From positions 43,749,344 through 43,813,343 of the forward strand of contig OZ010599.1 in the NCBI GenBank assembly GCA_963932145.1: 64,000 nt of DNA, read 5' to 3'. Shown piece after piece: positions 1 through 52,152 of the stretch. Under the pieces are notes generated by a model. It worked only from the letters and a program-made list of their open reading frames with translations. It was not told the DNA's origin and ran no database searches. The DNA is from Acanthosepion lycidas (lineage: Eukaryota; Mollusca; Cephalopoda; Sepiida; Sepiidae). The position numbers were made by a program, and so were the translations under genes. The first letter of the stretch is position 1; every line of letters begins with the position of its first letter.

Positions 1-262
1 ATTTTATTGGCTAGGAAGAAATCCCTGCATGCATTTGTGTGCTTCTGCCTATAAATTTGTGAGGGGAAAGTGTTTTGCAATCATTCCCAACAATGACTGA
101 AACCAACAAATCAAGTACTGTTGTAATCAACAAGAATATATTTGAAAAAAAATGTTGCATGTAAAAAGTGTTGGAATGCATTGCATATTGAATTGTTTAA
201 CAAATTTTTCTGCATTAGAACTGTTACCTGATTGATTCTTTACTTCTCATTTTTTGTTACAG

Positions 263-39368
<39,106 letters not shown>

Positions 39369-41199
39369 ACTGTGTTTCTCTACAGCAACAGAGCAAATCA
39401 AAGAAGACATAATTCATTTTAGTTTTTTATTATTCTACATTTTATTATATTTACATGGCAGCCATATTTGATATTTTCAGATTATATATATCTTTTATTT
39501 CATGTTACATGAGAAAAATGATCAATGTCTTTTTGGTATGAAAAATCTTAAAATTATACTGACTTTAAAAAAAAATGTTTTGACTTTTAAAAATACAATT
39601 TATATGATATAAACAAACATTTTGTCAAATGCAATATTTTTAAAGAATAATAATTTATAGTAGTTCCCACACCGCATTTCATTTTTGGTCCCATTTTTAA
39701 ATTCTATATTTTGATGAAAGATGAGGGATTTTTTTTTTATTTATCTTTTTAAAGGGTTTATACAATCTCAAATTTAATTGCTAATCAAAAATGATCAGCA
39801 ATTGACTGAAATTTTGCAAGTATTTTCCCTTTTTGAGTGTAAGGTTGCCAACCATCCCACAACATATGGGATTGTCCCATAATAACATTTTTGAGATTTG
39901 ACGATTCTTTTTAAAAATGACATGTACATTTTGCTTTTTTTAAAAGATCTACTTAACACAGTTCTGTTCTAAACAGTTATTTTGCACTGTCTGTATAAAA
40001 TTCTTGAATAATCTGTTACATATGAATTCCTATCACTCAAAAATATCAAATTGATTTAATTCAGCTTTGTGGATCCACAGACCCCATGGTTGGAAACTCC
40101 CACTTCAGGCCTGTATTTTCATTTTAGGAAGTTGGCAATCTTATATATGATTACTAGGCCAAGTTTAAACAATAGTCATATGAATTGTCTAATAGCATTC
40201 GATCTCATAATAAAAGAAAAAAAAAACCCTTTTAAATTGATTCTGAATCATTCTGCTCATCTAATACACAAATAAAAATGACTAAATTATCTTCAGAATG
40301 CAGAATAAATGAAATCTTTATCTTATTGGTAGTAGAAAAATCTACAATAAGTCACACTTAGTAAAATTTATGATAATAAGCAAATTTTAATATCTTGTTT
40401 TTGTTTTGATTCTATCAAAATTATTCAAAATTTTCATTTTAAAACAAACCCATTCTTAAAAGTCCAGTATTCATAATGAAAGAATTAACCATATTTCATT
40501 CTTATCATGAATTTTATTTAAAGTAACCATGGAAAATTTAACACTTGAAAAACCATCTTAAATTATTAAAGGAAACTGCTGAATTGTATAATCTCTATTA
40601 TATAAATGGTGTTTACTGTTCATATAATTTTGCTGCTGTTGACTGTAGAACTCACAAATCTATCTATCTCTTTTTTTTCTCTCCTACTTTCTTTTCACTT
40701 TCACTCATGTGGGATGCCATCTTTGTTTTTTTTCTCATCGAAAACACTGGAACTTGATACAAAAACCATGCAAGAAAGTTTTATTGACTATGAATTTTAA
40801 GGAAATGCTGAAAATTGTTGAATTTTTATATCATTTTTTGGTTCTTCATATTAAATATGAAAATTCTAATCACTGATTGAAAAATCATTCATCCTCTTAA
40901 CAGAGAGCTGGACAGTTAGGTATTTTTTTTTTTTTTTTTTACTTTTTTTATTCATTTATTTTTACTTTTTTGCATTGGTTGTCACGTAGTTGCTGGCAGG
41001 TGGCAGCAGTTTTTAAATATGATTGCTGTAAATCTCTCAAAAATATTTAAATTGATTTGTAGCTGATAATTTGAATTATTTGACATGGTACTAGCAACAA
41101 GGCTTTATTTAAAGGATAATCTGATTCTTTACCTGAGAATTTTACTCATATTGTCATATATTTGTAATTATCACCACAGTTTTAATTAAAATTAATCAA

Positions 41200-41200
<1 letters not shown>
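39369..41200 (+). other. Copine 3' UTR and proximal downstream flank
   Basis: No coding sequence is recognisable. Candidate AATAAA polyadenylation signals occur at about 40209, 40271 and 40304, but such hexamers are frequent in this AT-rich DNA and the true end cannot be fixed from sequence alone. A poly-T run lies at about 40922-40940. Confidence 0.5.

Positions 41201-41202
<2 letters not shown>

Positions 41203-41231
<29 letters not shown>
41203..41231 (+). repeat. (TA)n microsatellite
   Basis: 29 bp TA run followed by a T-run. Confidence 0.97.
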
Positions 41232-41239
<8 letters not shown>

Positions 41240-41847
41240 TTTTTCAAATAGTGGCCATTTTCATTAATTCTCAATTAGATCAATCTCAATTCTTCCTTGA
41301 TTAACTTTTTTTTTCTTTGCAATATGATAACTTTTAACCTTTTTTCCTGGTTGTCTCATTTGAAGAAATGATAAAAAGTGGAAGGAATGTTTGGGCAGTT
41401 TCTAAATTTGTCAAAATTTTCACAAAACAGTTCACACTGTAAACAGGTTTCAAGATGTTAAAAGCTTAAATATACATAATTTACTATTGATATATTCAAA
41501 TGTAAAAATGATGGCAATTTAAAATAAAAAAATACTTGTATGTGATCGATAATTCACAAACAACAGGTGTACGAGATTTTGATGTTTATCTGCATCATCA
41601 TAAGATTCTAGGGATTTGTATAAAATTCATGAAAGAGAGAAAATGAAAACAACATAAAACTTGAGTCTGTTTAATTTTAAGGTGATGTCAAATTTTAATT
41701 TCAGGCAGAAAATAGAATATTTTATAAAGAGAATATTACAAACCAAAGTGAACTCAAAAGGGAGAATTTTTAATTTTGAAAATCTACCTTTTTGGATTTT
41801 AGCAGACACTCAATCATAAGACCTTGATTTATCAGAATAGTCTAAGA

Positions 41848-42636
41848 CAGCATTTTTCAACCTTTTTTTTTTTTTTTTACTGCGACCCACAATAAGAAAC
41901 ACATTTTGAATTATGACCCATCTTACCTACGTGTAATAAATCGAAGACAAACTCTATTCACTAGGGTCATTTATTTAGCATCAACAATTTATATGTAAAT
42001 TTCTTATGATCTACATATGTTGGAATTACATGTATCTACTTGCATGAATATAAAATTATTACTTTAAAATAAAAAAATAGCCCGTTCTTAAACTTTGCAG
42101 AAACGGCCAACTCGCCAAAATTCTGAGACTTCAAATGAACACAACACTTCATTTTAATACCACAAAAAGAATGTACTAGTACTTGACTTTGACATTGAGT
42201 CAGGAATTTCACTTTTAGACCTAAATTCAGATGCAACTGAATTTTTCAACAATCTTAATGCCTTTCACCGGCCACAAAGACAAATACACTGCACACCTTT
42301 GTAGATAAGTTTTGTTGCAAGGTCTCTTTGTGAGAGAGAACTGGTGTCACTCAGTACACAATGAGTTTGACGAACAAGATTCTAAACTCAGTGAGAACAG
42401 ACTATATATATATATATATATATATATAAATTATATTTTAAAATAATAAAACATAACACAAGCTTATCTCAGTGAAAAACTAGCAATGATTTATGAGTGC
42501 TGTGCAGCATTTAGAGTTGTTTATATTCTGCACTTTGTTCTCACTTGCATATTTTTTTTCTTTCTTTTTGGTCAAGACCCATTTCATTTATCTTGTGACC
42601 AACTGAAGGTCAGAACCCACAGTTTGGAAAACCCTG
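41848..42636. mobile_element. Non-autonomous hAT element (789 bp)
   Basis: The left end is CAGCATTTTTCAACCTTTTT followed by GCGACCC. The reversed right end is CAGGGTTTTCCAAACTGTGG. The flanks are GTCTAAGA (41840-41847) and GTCTAACA (42637-42644), 7 of 8 identical, an 8-bp duplication typical of hAT. It contains (TA)n at 42403-42428. No transposase motif found. Confidence 0.75.
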
Positions 42637-42959
42637 GTCTAACACACCCATCTTGTTTAGTAATTAAATATTGGTTAATAAATTGTGATTTTTTTTTTTA
42701 TTTTAAATTGCCCTCCTGTTTTGAAATTTGAACAATATATATTTACATAGATGTTGAATTGATTTTGCTTTATAAAAAACATATGAAATTAGAAATATAT
42801 TGTTTTTACCTAAAAGTGATTGAACCCCAAATTGATATTTTGATAACCTCTGAAATTTCATTCTTTACTTATTTTTGTCTACAGACCAAGTAAGACTTTT
42901 TTCTTTTGACTCTATTTTGCTCAATATCAAGATGACTTGTACACTAAACCGTCTCCCCA

Positions 42960-43000
42960 AGTGGTCAGGAAGGATGGCTGAACCATCCTTCCTGACCACT
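42960..43000. repeat. 18-bp perfect hairpin
   Basis: Arms AGTGGTCAGGAAGGATGG (42960-42977) and its complement (42983-43000) with a 5-nt loop. Much richer in GC than its surroundings. Confidence 0.9.
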
Positions 43001-43286
43001 AACTCACAGAAGCAACTGTTATTTCATATTTCACTTTTGCTAAAAACTTACGAAGCTATTTGTTTCTTTCCATTAATTGAAGAAATGCTCTTTTCCATAC
43101 ATAATTCACTTATCTCAAAATAAATTTAAACCAAACAAACATTTTTATATTGCATAAAATATTTGATTTCTTAATTTTGTGTATTACTGCATATATTAAA
43201 AATCAAATGTAACTTCATAACTATTACAATTTCCTTTTTCAATTATATACAAAGTAATTAATTCCCTTGGTTCCATGTGACACAAT

Positions 43287-43986
43287 CAGTGGCAGACTGG
43301 GTCAAAAAATATTGGTTGCCAGGAGACAAAGGGACACACCCACAACTACAGTGCTATCATTTAATTTTCATAGAGAAAAAAATTTTCAAAAGCTACATAT
43401 GAACAAAAGGATACAATTAAATTTTTTATGTTAAATTATGTGTATTTCTCGGTAATTAGCGTGTACATGTACATATTACTGGCAGTAGATACCAAAGATA
43501 AATGCAGAATGTTATAATTTAATTTTTTCTTTATTTTAAAAAAAATTTAAGTAATTGATTGATATTTTTGAGTAGTTTACTGCATAATTTACATATTAGC
43601 AGATAGTTCAAAAGTGTACTAGATCATTCCGTATCATCCACTATATTAAGAGCAATTGTTTGTGTTCACTAGTTGATTGTTCAAATCTACCAATAATTGC
43701 TTCTGCATCCAATAACAATTCCTTTTTAGTCGATAGCAACATGTATGATTCCAAATTCTCCTCAGGTAGCAGATTTCTTAACCTTGTCTTTCTGATCTTT
43801 ACCTTTGAAAATGTCCTCTCACATTGGACTTGAGTAACTGATAGTGTGCAGATGACTTTATAAATTTCTTATCCCTTTTTAGTATTAAAACAATTGTCGG
43901 TGTTTGTTTCTTTATTACATTTTTATTTGATATAGTGGGCCCACTTATTATCGGGGCAAGCTGACACCCTGGCCAGTCTGCCACTG
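43287..43986 (-). mobile_element. hAT element remnant (700 bp) with TIRs and TSD
   Basis: Perfect 14-bp terminal inverted repeats CAGTGGCAGACTGG lie at 43287-43300 and, reversed, 43973-43986. They are flanked by GACACAAT (43279-43286) and GACATAAT (43987-43994), 7 of 8 identical. An internally deleted copy that keeps the end of the transposase on the - strand. Confidence 0.85.
43641..43877 (-). pseudogene. hAT C-terminal dimerisation (hATC) fragment
   Basis: An open - strand stretch without ATG encodes EIYKVICTLSVTQVQCERTF, SKVKIRKTRLRNLLPEEN, LESYMLLSTKKELLLDAEAI and on to a stop at 43641. CERTFSK-K and R-LLPEENL-S-MLLS are hATC hallmarks. The rest of the transposase has been deleted. Confidence 0.8.
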
Positions 43987-43994
43987 GACATAAT

Positions 43995-45650
43995 TTGTGA
44001 AATAAAGTAAAGCCATGTTTCTAGTCTTCAACTATTATATCAATTAAACAATTTACTTGTAGATGTTTCTTTAGAGGCTTTAAATCTTCTTAGTTTCACT
44101 TTCTTAATAATTTTAAAATTTTACTCTTGCTTTTTTATATTTATTGTTTTTATTCATTTCCTTCTATTTTTATTTTTATTAAGATTCCCACACCAAAACA
44201 ATCAAATAGTGTTACTATGTTTTATAAGATCTTTTTATTTGTGTTTTGTGGTACACAATTTTAACTTTTTTTTTTTTTTTTTTTTTTCATTTCTGCTATA
44301 TGTCTTAAAAAATACATTATTAAAAATGGGTACAAATCAGACAAAATTGTGTGTAATAAGGAAAAAAAATTAATGGTTAAGTTTCTAAAGTCAGGTGATA
44401 TATGATTGCTTTATGAGAGTTGTGAAAACAATTTCCTGGCACAAGTTTTTTCACACAATAAACATCTATCATTTACATTTCATCACAAACCAATTTTATA
44501 TTTAAACTGTTTTATACTAGTCTGTATAAAATGTCAATTTACTTTGAATATTAATCTAATATAAAGTCCAAAGAGTGTTGCCAGAAATGGTATCAATTTT
44601 CTACATATTGATAAAAATGGAAAAACTGTTTTCCTAAAACAAAAATTTTTCTCTTTTCTTCAGGCCATTCTTAAATAATGTTTCCCATTGCAGATGTAAT
44701 GATAAAGTGCAAGTCACATTTGTATTTGCTAATTATTCATTTTTAAGCTTGGATTTTTTTTTATGGTCCTGGTTTTTCTCATTTCTTGGGACAAAAAAAT
44801 CATATTCATTCTTACTCTTAATTCTTTGACTGTATTCTGATCTTTTTGCTGACATTGGGGCTCATTTGTGTCAATCTGTTTCTACATTTACTCATAATGC
44901 TTTAAGGGAATTATATTTTGAAGACCTAAATGAATGAATATATTTTTGATTGCCTTGTCTCTGATTAAAAAAACCCTGTTTCTTGACTATTTCTTTCGAT
45001 TATACTGATTACTCACAAGTATTCTTTTCCAGTTCTTATTATTTTGTTTTGAAATTGCTTGATGGGCATGTGTATGTACATGTGTGTATTTTTACTTCCT
45101 TTGTTTGGATTAGTTACAGCCACTCTGGGCCTGTTCAGATAAAGTGTATGTATAATTTGGGATTGAACAACTTTTTAGAGAAAAAAAAAAAAATAGAATC
45201 AGTTCTTTCCTCCATAGCTTTTTCTTTACTTGCAATTTATTGTTACCTGTTTGTTTTTTTTAATTTCCATGTTTTCACATAAGGAATAGTTTGTTGTTAA
45301 TACCAGCTAATGTTTTTTTTTGTTTTTGTTTTTTTTGTTTTTTGCTGAAAATACTTTTATGGCCATTTATGATGAAAAGAATTATTTTTAGGAATTTAAC
45401 AATTCTTTCTTATTTCTTGATGTTTTCATTCACAAAAATATTGCAATATTTCTTCAATTGTCCACTTGTTTTCGATTTTAATGTTGTTTTGTTAAATTTA
45501 AGATTTTCAAATTATAACTTTTGTATCCAGCACTTTTTATGATATATATTAAATATATAACATAATGTGTTTGTTCTTTGTTTAAAACTGATATGAACAT
45601 TGATAAATTTTGATGTTTGTCAGGAAACATTTTTTATGGTTAATTATGAG
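43995..45650 (+). other. Intergenic, no recognised feature
   Basis: AT-rich DNA with a T-run at 44267-44287. Hydrophobic open frames at 44983-45282 and 45291-45542 are T-rich artefacts without family motifs. Confidence 0.5.
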
Positions 45651-45655
45651 CATCA

Positions 45656-46230
45656 GATAGGGTCAGAAATGTACAAAGGTGGTTATTTTAATGCTAAATT
45701 ACAAAATCCTTTTATATGCCATGTCCCTTCCTATCCTTTGTAGGACTTGGCAGTATTTGCTTTCGAATTGGCTTTCTCACTCATTGATTGGACATTCATT
45801 TATGCAAGCTTAATAGGTAGGTTACTTGCCATTTCCTTCTTGCTTGTAGTATGTCATGTGAGTGTCAAATTCTCCAATCCCTCTTTCATCATAATGTCTC
45901 TCAAAAATTTAAACTCTTTCTTATTCTAAGTGTTATTTTTGTTTCCATTCTACTTAATAAATGTTCCTTGATTACTTACTCCATCTATGAGATTATCTGC
46001 ATTGAAACATATCTCTGTTGCCTCAAGTAAAAACCACTCTGTGAAATTGAGATTATTATTTGGTAATATAAATCTGTTTAAGAATTGAGATTTAATGAGA
46101 AAAACATGATAGAATTTTATAATAATAGCATTATTATTATTATTGCTCTTAAAGGCTTGCTCAAAGATTTCAGCATTATTAACTAGAGAATATATAGAAA
46201 TAAGTATATATTTTCTCTTGATAGATAACT
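45656..46230. repeat. Local duplication, copy 1, carrying an RTE 3' fragment
   Basis: Collinear with 49294-49900, in the same orientation. The left part (about 45690-46045) is the reversed 3' end of the RTE family (TATCCTTTGTAGGACTTGGC, GTGTCAAATTCTCCAA, GAAACATATCTCTGTTGCCT). The right part is non-LINE sequence (ATTATTTGGTAATA, CTCTTAAAGGCTTGCTCAAA, TATAGAAATAAGTATATATT) also shared, so a larger block was copied. Confidence 0.75.
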
Positions 46231-46429
46231 GTTTGACATGAAAAATGTTTTAAGGATAGTATAAACATAAAAGGAAAGCAAAACGTAGAAAGCTTTTTAA
46301 TAAATTGTCTTAATGTAGGTTAACATTCTCAAGTAAAATAGTTTAAACTCTTTGTTACAGGATTATATTAAAAAGTCTTCAAATGTTTTTTGGCACTTAT
46401 AATTTTAATGTATACTTATAAAGTCTATT

Positions 46430-46500
46430 GGGGGGCTTTACTCAGAGTTCACAACCTTCGAACATGTTAGTTTTGATGCTCTACCAACTGACCTATAAAA
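46430..46500 (-). repeat. tRNA-like SINE head
   Basis: Reversed, it reads TAGGTCAGTTGGTAGAGCAT (box A) and ATGTTCGAAGGTTGTGAA (box B), a tRNA-like promoter pair. The stem pairing of a functional tRNA is absent, so it is called a SINE head. Confidence 0.6.
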
Positions 46501-48114
46501 AAAGAAACTGATTCTTTAATTTAAACTAGTTATATCTAATCTGTTTAATTTTGTTGTTTATTTTTATACTAATATTAACCCAATACAAGGCCCAAGAGCC
46601 ACTCAGAGTAAAGGGTTACTGTGTGATGTTATAAGTGCAGTTCATGAAGTTATGAAAGAAAAGTTAACCCTAGATTTTGAAGAAATCAAGATTATAGTGA
46701 TTATCTTGTAGTGTCTTTTCCACAAAGCAGAAGTTCTTGGAAAGAAGCTGTCCTAGTAGAACTTACTTTATTGTTCATATATGAAGGGAACTGCGATGAT
46801 TCATCCTTGTGTATGCAACATGGTGGTTCCCAGCTGCAAAAGTTAGGGCTGGTGGAACCAAGTAATGTAGTTTATCAGAACCCTTGCCATGGAGACAGTG
46901 ATAAAATAGAAAGAGATTTGTGAAATTCTTTTGTTTCTGTGGGGAAAGGGGTGTTTGGATGGAAAATAATTCCTCACCCACAAGGCTGTGCAGATGCTTT
47001 TGAACTCTATTAAAAAAAAAAAGGAAAGTGAGAACTGGGCAGCCCAAATATGGCATAAATGCTCCCTTTTTAGTCTGATCTGCCTTTTGTTAAAGATAGA
47101 GTATAACAGGAGGAGTCAGGTACTTATTGGAGCAGTACAATGAACTGACCATTTTTCCAGTATCTTTATCAATAGAACATATATAGGAGTTCCACTTGAG
47201 ATTTGCGATAGGTTTGAGGCCCATTAGACATTCAAGACAAGGAACCTCCTTGAGAGAACACCTTTAACTCTGCTGCTATATTACTCTCTTTTAAGCAAAT
47301 TGAACATCTTTAAATTTTATTCTTAAATTATGCTTCCCAAATTCAGGTTCACTGTTTAGCAGTGCATTCAAGTTCTCCAAAAATTGCAACACATTAACTC
47401 ATTAAAACAAGTGTGTGTGTGTATATATATTCCTTTCAGGAATGTGTCATGTTATTGTTAAATATTTCCTATTTTATTTTTTCCTTTTGTTATACAAATC
47501 CAGCATATTAGGCAATTTAAAAAGTAGACAAAATATGTTCTTTAAAACTGTATTTATTGGTCAATCTCATCTGTCATGAATATTTTGGTGCTTTTAGCAA
47601 AAATTGAATGGATTCAAATGTTTTTCCATTTTTCAGTCAATTTAAGAAGAATATGAACCCAAGTAACACATGTTAATGAGCCACAAAAGGGTTAATTTAA
47701 AAAAAAACACAAATTTTAAAAATAGAATTATTTTTCTAGGGAATTAAAATCTCTATACAAAATGGTGGAGAGCATCACAAATTTTCTACTGTTATGTAAT
47801 CTCCTTTGCCAATCATTGGTAAATAAAATACAAAATGTATCATTGAAAATTGAATTTTTTCCTAAAGCCTGAAATTTGTCATAAATATATTAGTGTCAAA
47901 ATTCTTAATTAGTTATAATGCACATATTCTGGCATTTTAATCTCACCAAATCTGATTCAAATGTTCCAATTTTATTATTTCTAGTGTTTATTTCTAAGAG
48001 TGGCTTATGATAATCATGGTGTCATTGTTGAATCATTTCATTAAATTCAGACACTGAAATAGAAATTGATTTAATTACATACTTTATGTACTTACAATTT
48101 TTTTAATCACTTGT

Positions 48115-48118
<4 letters not shown>
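46500..48118 (+). other. Intergenic, no recognised feature
   Basis: Unclassified. A segment at 46560-47040 is less AT-rich but shows no family motif in either strand. Confidence 0.45.

Positions 48119-48148
<30 letters not shown>
48119..48148 (+). repeat. (TA)n microsatellite
   Basis: 30 bp TA run. Others follow at 48220-48248 and 48983-49010. A 31-bp near-exact direct repeat (ACAAAT-AAATTTGTCATTTAGC) lies at 48542 and 48634. Confidence 0.95.
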
Positions 48149-48151
<3 letters not shown>

Positions 48152-48217
48152 TAATTTTTCTCATGTGTATTGAGCACTTTTTAATATTACTTGTTCTCTG
48201 GTTTGATTCAACTCTGA

Positions 48218-48250
<33 letters not shown>

Positions 48251-49293
48251 TTTTGATAATAACTGCTGCTCAAATACTTGTATAAACAAATGATAAAAAA
48301 CTTGACCTGGTAATTTCTGGAATTTCTTTAAGTGCTCAAAAGATAGAGATGGTGCATTAATACTAATAAATTAAATTAAATTTTCACTTATGTTGTCTCT
48401 ACTCAGATTTTAATTGAGAATACATCCACTCATCAGTTATAAAATTTTACAATAAAGTCCTTTGACAAGTGGATGCAATCTCCACAGGGACACGATAAGT
48501 GAATATTTTATTTTATTTATTACAAATATATAGATAGAGAGATTAATACAAATGAAATTTGTCATTTAGCTTCAGCATTTTGATTCTGGAGTTTTATAAA
48601 CAAACTGTTCAGTAATTAGGTTTCAGCAATTAGCATTAATACAAATAAAATTTGTCATTTAGCTGATTGATGTTTAGATAGATATATATAATCAAAAGCA
48701 AACAATATCTTTGAAATGTGTCCATGAAATTATACCTTATTTCTCTGAGGTTTGTGCTCATTCTCAGTAGCTTGTGAAATGACCATATTTGCTAACTTAT
48801 CACAAGTGCTCTCCAAGGGAGATAGAATCTCATTATTAAAGCAAAACTCTAAATGCAACTGTACAGTAATAATAGTTATAACATATTTTTCTGTTTCATT
48901 TGGTTTTCATTAAATTTTATCAGTGTTGCTTTTTAACATTGGTCTTTTTTGTCCCCAAATTAAAACTGTCAGAAATTTTGCTTATATATATATATATATA
49001 TATATATATAGCAAAACCCACCCCCATTATTGCCAATTCTTTCTCTGAGAGAAAATAATAATCCTATGATTCCACAAATAGGGGACATACTTCAAGTCGC
49101 ATTTACAGGGCATCGAGCAACAATGTACATTCCACTAATCCGGGATCAGATACCGACTTTGAAATTTTGTTTACAATTTGACATTCAGTATCACTGGCTG
49201 AATTACCCACGGCTTTAAAGTGATTGTTTCTAACAGGTAATTTTGTGTCATTCATATTGGTTAATCAAACAAGGAATTATTATTGACAGTATA

Positions 49294-49900
49294 TAGGGTC
49301 TGAGATGAACAAAGTTGTTATTTTAATGCAAAAATAAAAAAAATATTGTATATATTCTTTTCCTATGCCAGGATACAGGTGATTGTGGCTCATTTCAATT
49401 TCCTATCCTTTGTAGAACTTGGCAGTATTTGCTTTTGTACTATCCTTCCTATTCGTTGATCTGACATTCATTTACACAAGCTTAATAGGTAGGTTACTTG
49501 TTATTTTGATCTTGCTTTTAGTATATCCTGTGAGTTTCAAATTCTCCAAGCCCTCATTCTTCAATGTCTCCTAAAACTTTAAACTGTCCCTTTCTAATTC
49601 TAAGTGTTCTTTTTGTTTCCACTTTACTTAATAGATGTTCCTTACTCCATCCATGAGGTTCTCTGCATTGAAACATATTTCTGTTGCCTCAAGTAAAAAA
49701 CCATTCTGAAATTGAGAGTATTATTTGGTAATACAAATCTGTTTAAGGAATGAGCTTTAATGAGAAAAACATGACAGAATTTTATTGCAATAGTATTATT
49801 GCTCTTAAAGGCTTGCTCAAAAATGTCAGCATTATGAACTAGAGAACATATAGAAATAAGTATATATTTTTTTTCTTGATAATCTCTTTTGCTAGATATC
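49294..49900. repeat. Local duplication, copy 2, carrying an RTE 3' fragment
   Basis: Partner of 45656-46230, in the same orientation about 3.65 kb away. The RTE part is at about 49360-49700. Both the LINE piece and its right flank are shared. Confidence 0.75.
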
Positions 49901-52152
49901 TGTTGTCTAGTCGTAATTGAACCGTTTTTAGTATGATCTCGTCAAAATGTTCTGCATCCCTGTTTTGGGTAAAATTTACCAAAAACTAACAATACTTGTG
50001 AAATGTCTTCTCATATCTATTTTTTAGTTTGGCTCAAGGCTGTCTTTTATTGATCTTTCTCAAATGATCATATTATTAAAGACTATTAAAACCAGTTCAA
50101 TAGTTTGACATAACAAGTGTACAGCATTAATATCTCTGTTTCAATGTATATCTCATTTTCTCATTTCTCATTGTTTATGAAGTTTATGCAAGAATGTATG
50201 GAATCCTGGGCAGACTTTTGACTAAGTTTTAAAAGCAGGTTTGTTTCAGCTTACGCTCTCTTAGGTAAAATTGGTGAAAAAAAAATGTTGTTGGCATTTT
50301 TAAAAATGTATTTATAAATTCTTTGAAAATTAGTAATTACTTGATGTTGATACTTGTTGGTTATTAAGTTTTTATCACAACTATTTTTTCTTTTTGTTTT
50401 TCAAAAATGCCAAATATTACATTTTTATGAATTTAAAAATCATTAGTATCAAAATTTGATTTTCTTTTCTGTTTTGGAAATGTATTATAATTACTGTAAA
50501 TTCATGATAACACCTGTGCAGTGCTTTGTAATATAAGATGACAATGGTCCTCCACTGCCAAAGATATTGGATGTGTTGCAACATCATAAAGCAAATGTAT
50601 AAGCAAAATGTACAATGGCTTGTGATCTTTAAATTTGGTTATGATAGCATTTGTTTATTTAGGGTGCAGAGTGGAAAGAAAAAGATGTTGAACAAAGGTT
50701 TCTTTATATCAAATGATTTGGGTCGATGAATAGACAAAGTTAGTTACTTCAAATTGTCTACTTGTGACCATATGAAAAAAATGGGGAAGAAATACCTGAA
50801 CATGGCTGCTACTGTAATTGCTTACTGGTCACTAAAAGCAGACTCATTCTCTAGCCAAATCTTTATCCATACATGACATGTACTTAGTTGGTCATGCAAT
50901 TCTACAATGGGTATTTAATTGACCATATATCCTTTGATCAGACTGGCCATAATTCACTTTGGCCAAGCAAAGTTAAAAAAATTTTAATTTATGAAAGTTT
51001 TAGCATAATGTATTTACATTATTTTGTTTAGTGTACTTTTTCAACAGACTTTAAATGTGATAATGTCTTATTAAAAAAAAGAACTTTGGCTATTATGTAT
51101 ACAATTTGAAATTGCAGGTTTTTAAGGGAAAAATGCAAAAACACGTGGTATCAGTTATACATATGAGACATTGATCAAGTTTATCAGAAAGAGTTCAATG
51201 TTTTAAAGTTTGAAAATAACACCAGAATGGAAGATGATATTCAGTCCATATTTTGAACACAGCATTTAACTTTAAATTTTGCTTCTGGTGTTACATAAAA
51301 AGAGAAAAGGCTCTATTATTGTATATATAAAACATAAATTGGAAATGATTTTAAAATTACTAATAACATGAGAATTTATTTTAAAATAACATCCTTAAAT
51401 CATGATCTGCTAAAAGTTTTTGAATCTGATGGTCATTCTCCAGATCAGGATGATATTCTAGGATTTCTATTAGATTAATGTGGCTCAACTGTAATCATAT
51501 CATTAAATAAACCCTGAATAAATCTTTAGTTTATTCTATGTATTTTTAGATAAATTCATACTTGTGGCTAACTGCTGACTGTATTTATAACATCTAATAG
51601 CAAAACTGAATGTATTTTTATGGAAAATGGCTGATTTTTTTCCCCCCTCTCAAAGCATATTTTTCTTCTTAGGAATATTGTAGTTATCTCCCTTACTTAA
51701 TATCTATACCGTTTCTTTTGATTTTTAAATGGAGTTTTTATTGTTTGATTCCTTCATTATAGAAAGTACATAGCATTATTTTATTTTTCTCACGTTTTGG
51801 ATGCCCAGAAACCAGAGTGTTCAGATGCCATATTTCATTGATTGAGAAAAAGAATCTGATATTTTGAAAATCTAAAAATGATTACATTTTCTTCAGTTCA
51901 TTTATAGATTTTGTAGACACCCTGGTGATGAATTTTTTTTATACTTGGATTATTTTCACCATTACATTTTCTGTATTTCAATTTTTCAAAAAGATTTTGT
52001 TTCAGACTCTACATTCAATATTAATAATATTCTGTCCAATAAATATTTTCTGAAGTTCAGTATAAATTTCCACTACTTCTAAAGCCCTTCTAAGTCTTTT
52101 AAAACCATCTTGAATGGCAACATTTGTTTGATTTATATTTGCTTTCATATAT
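49901..52152 (+). other. Intergenic, no recognised feature
   Basis: AT-rich, no repeat family or coding motif recognised on either strand. Confidence 0.45.

Noticed and set aside
46430-46500. Functional tRNA gene
   Set aside because: Box A and box B are visible on the - strand, but acceptor and anticodon stems do not pair, so a SINE head is the better reading.
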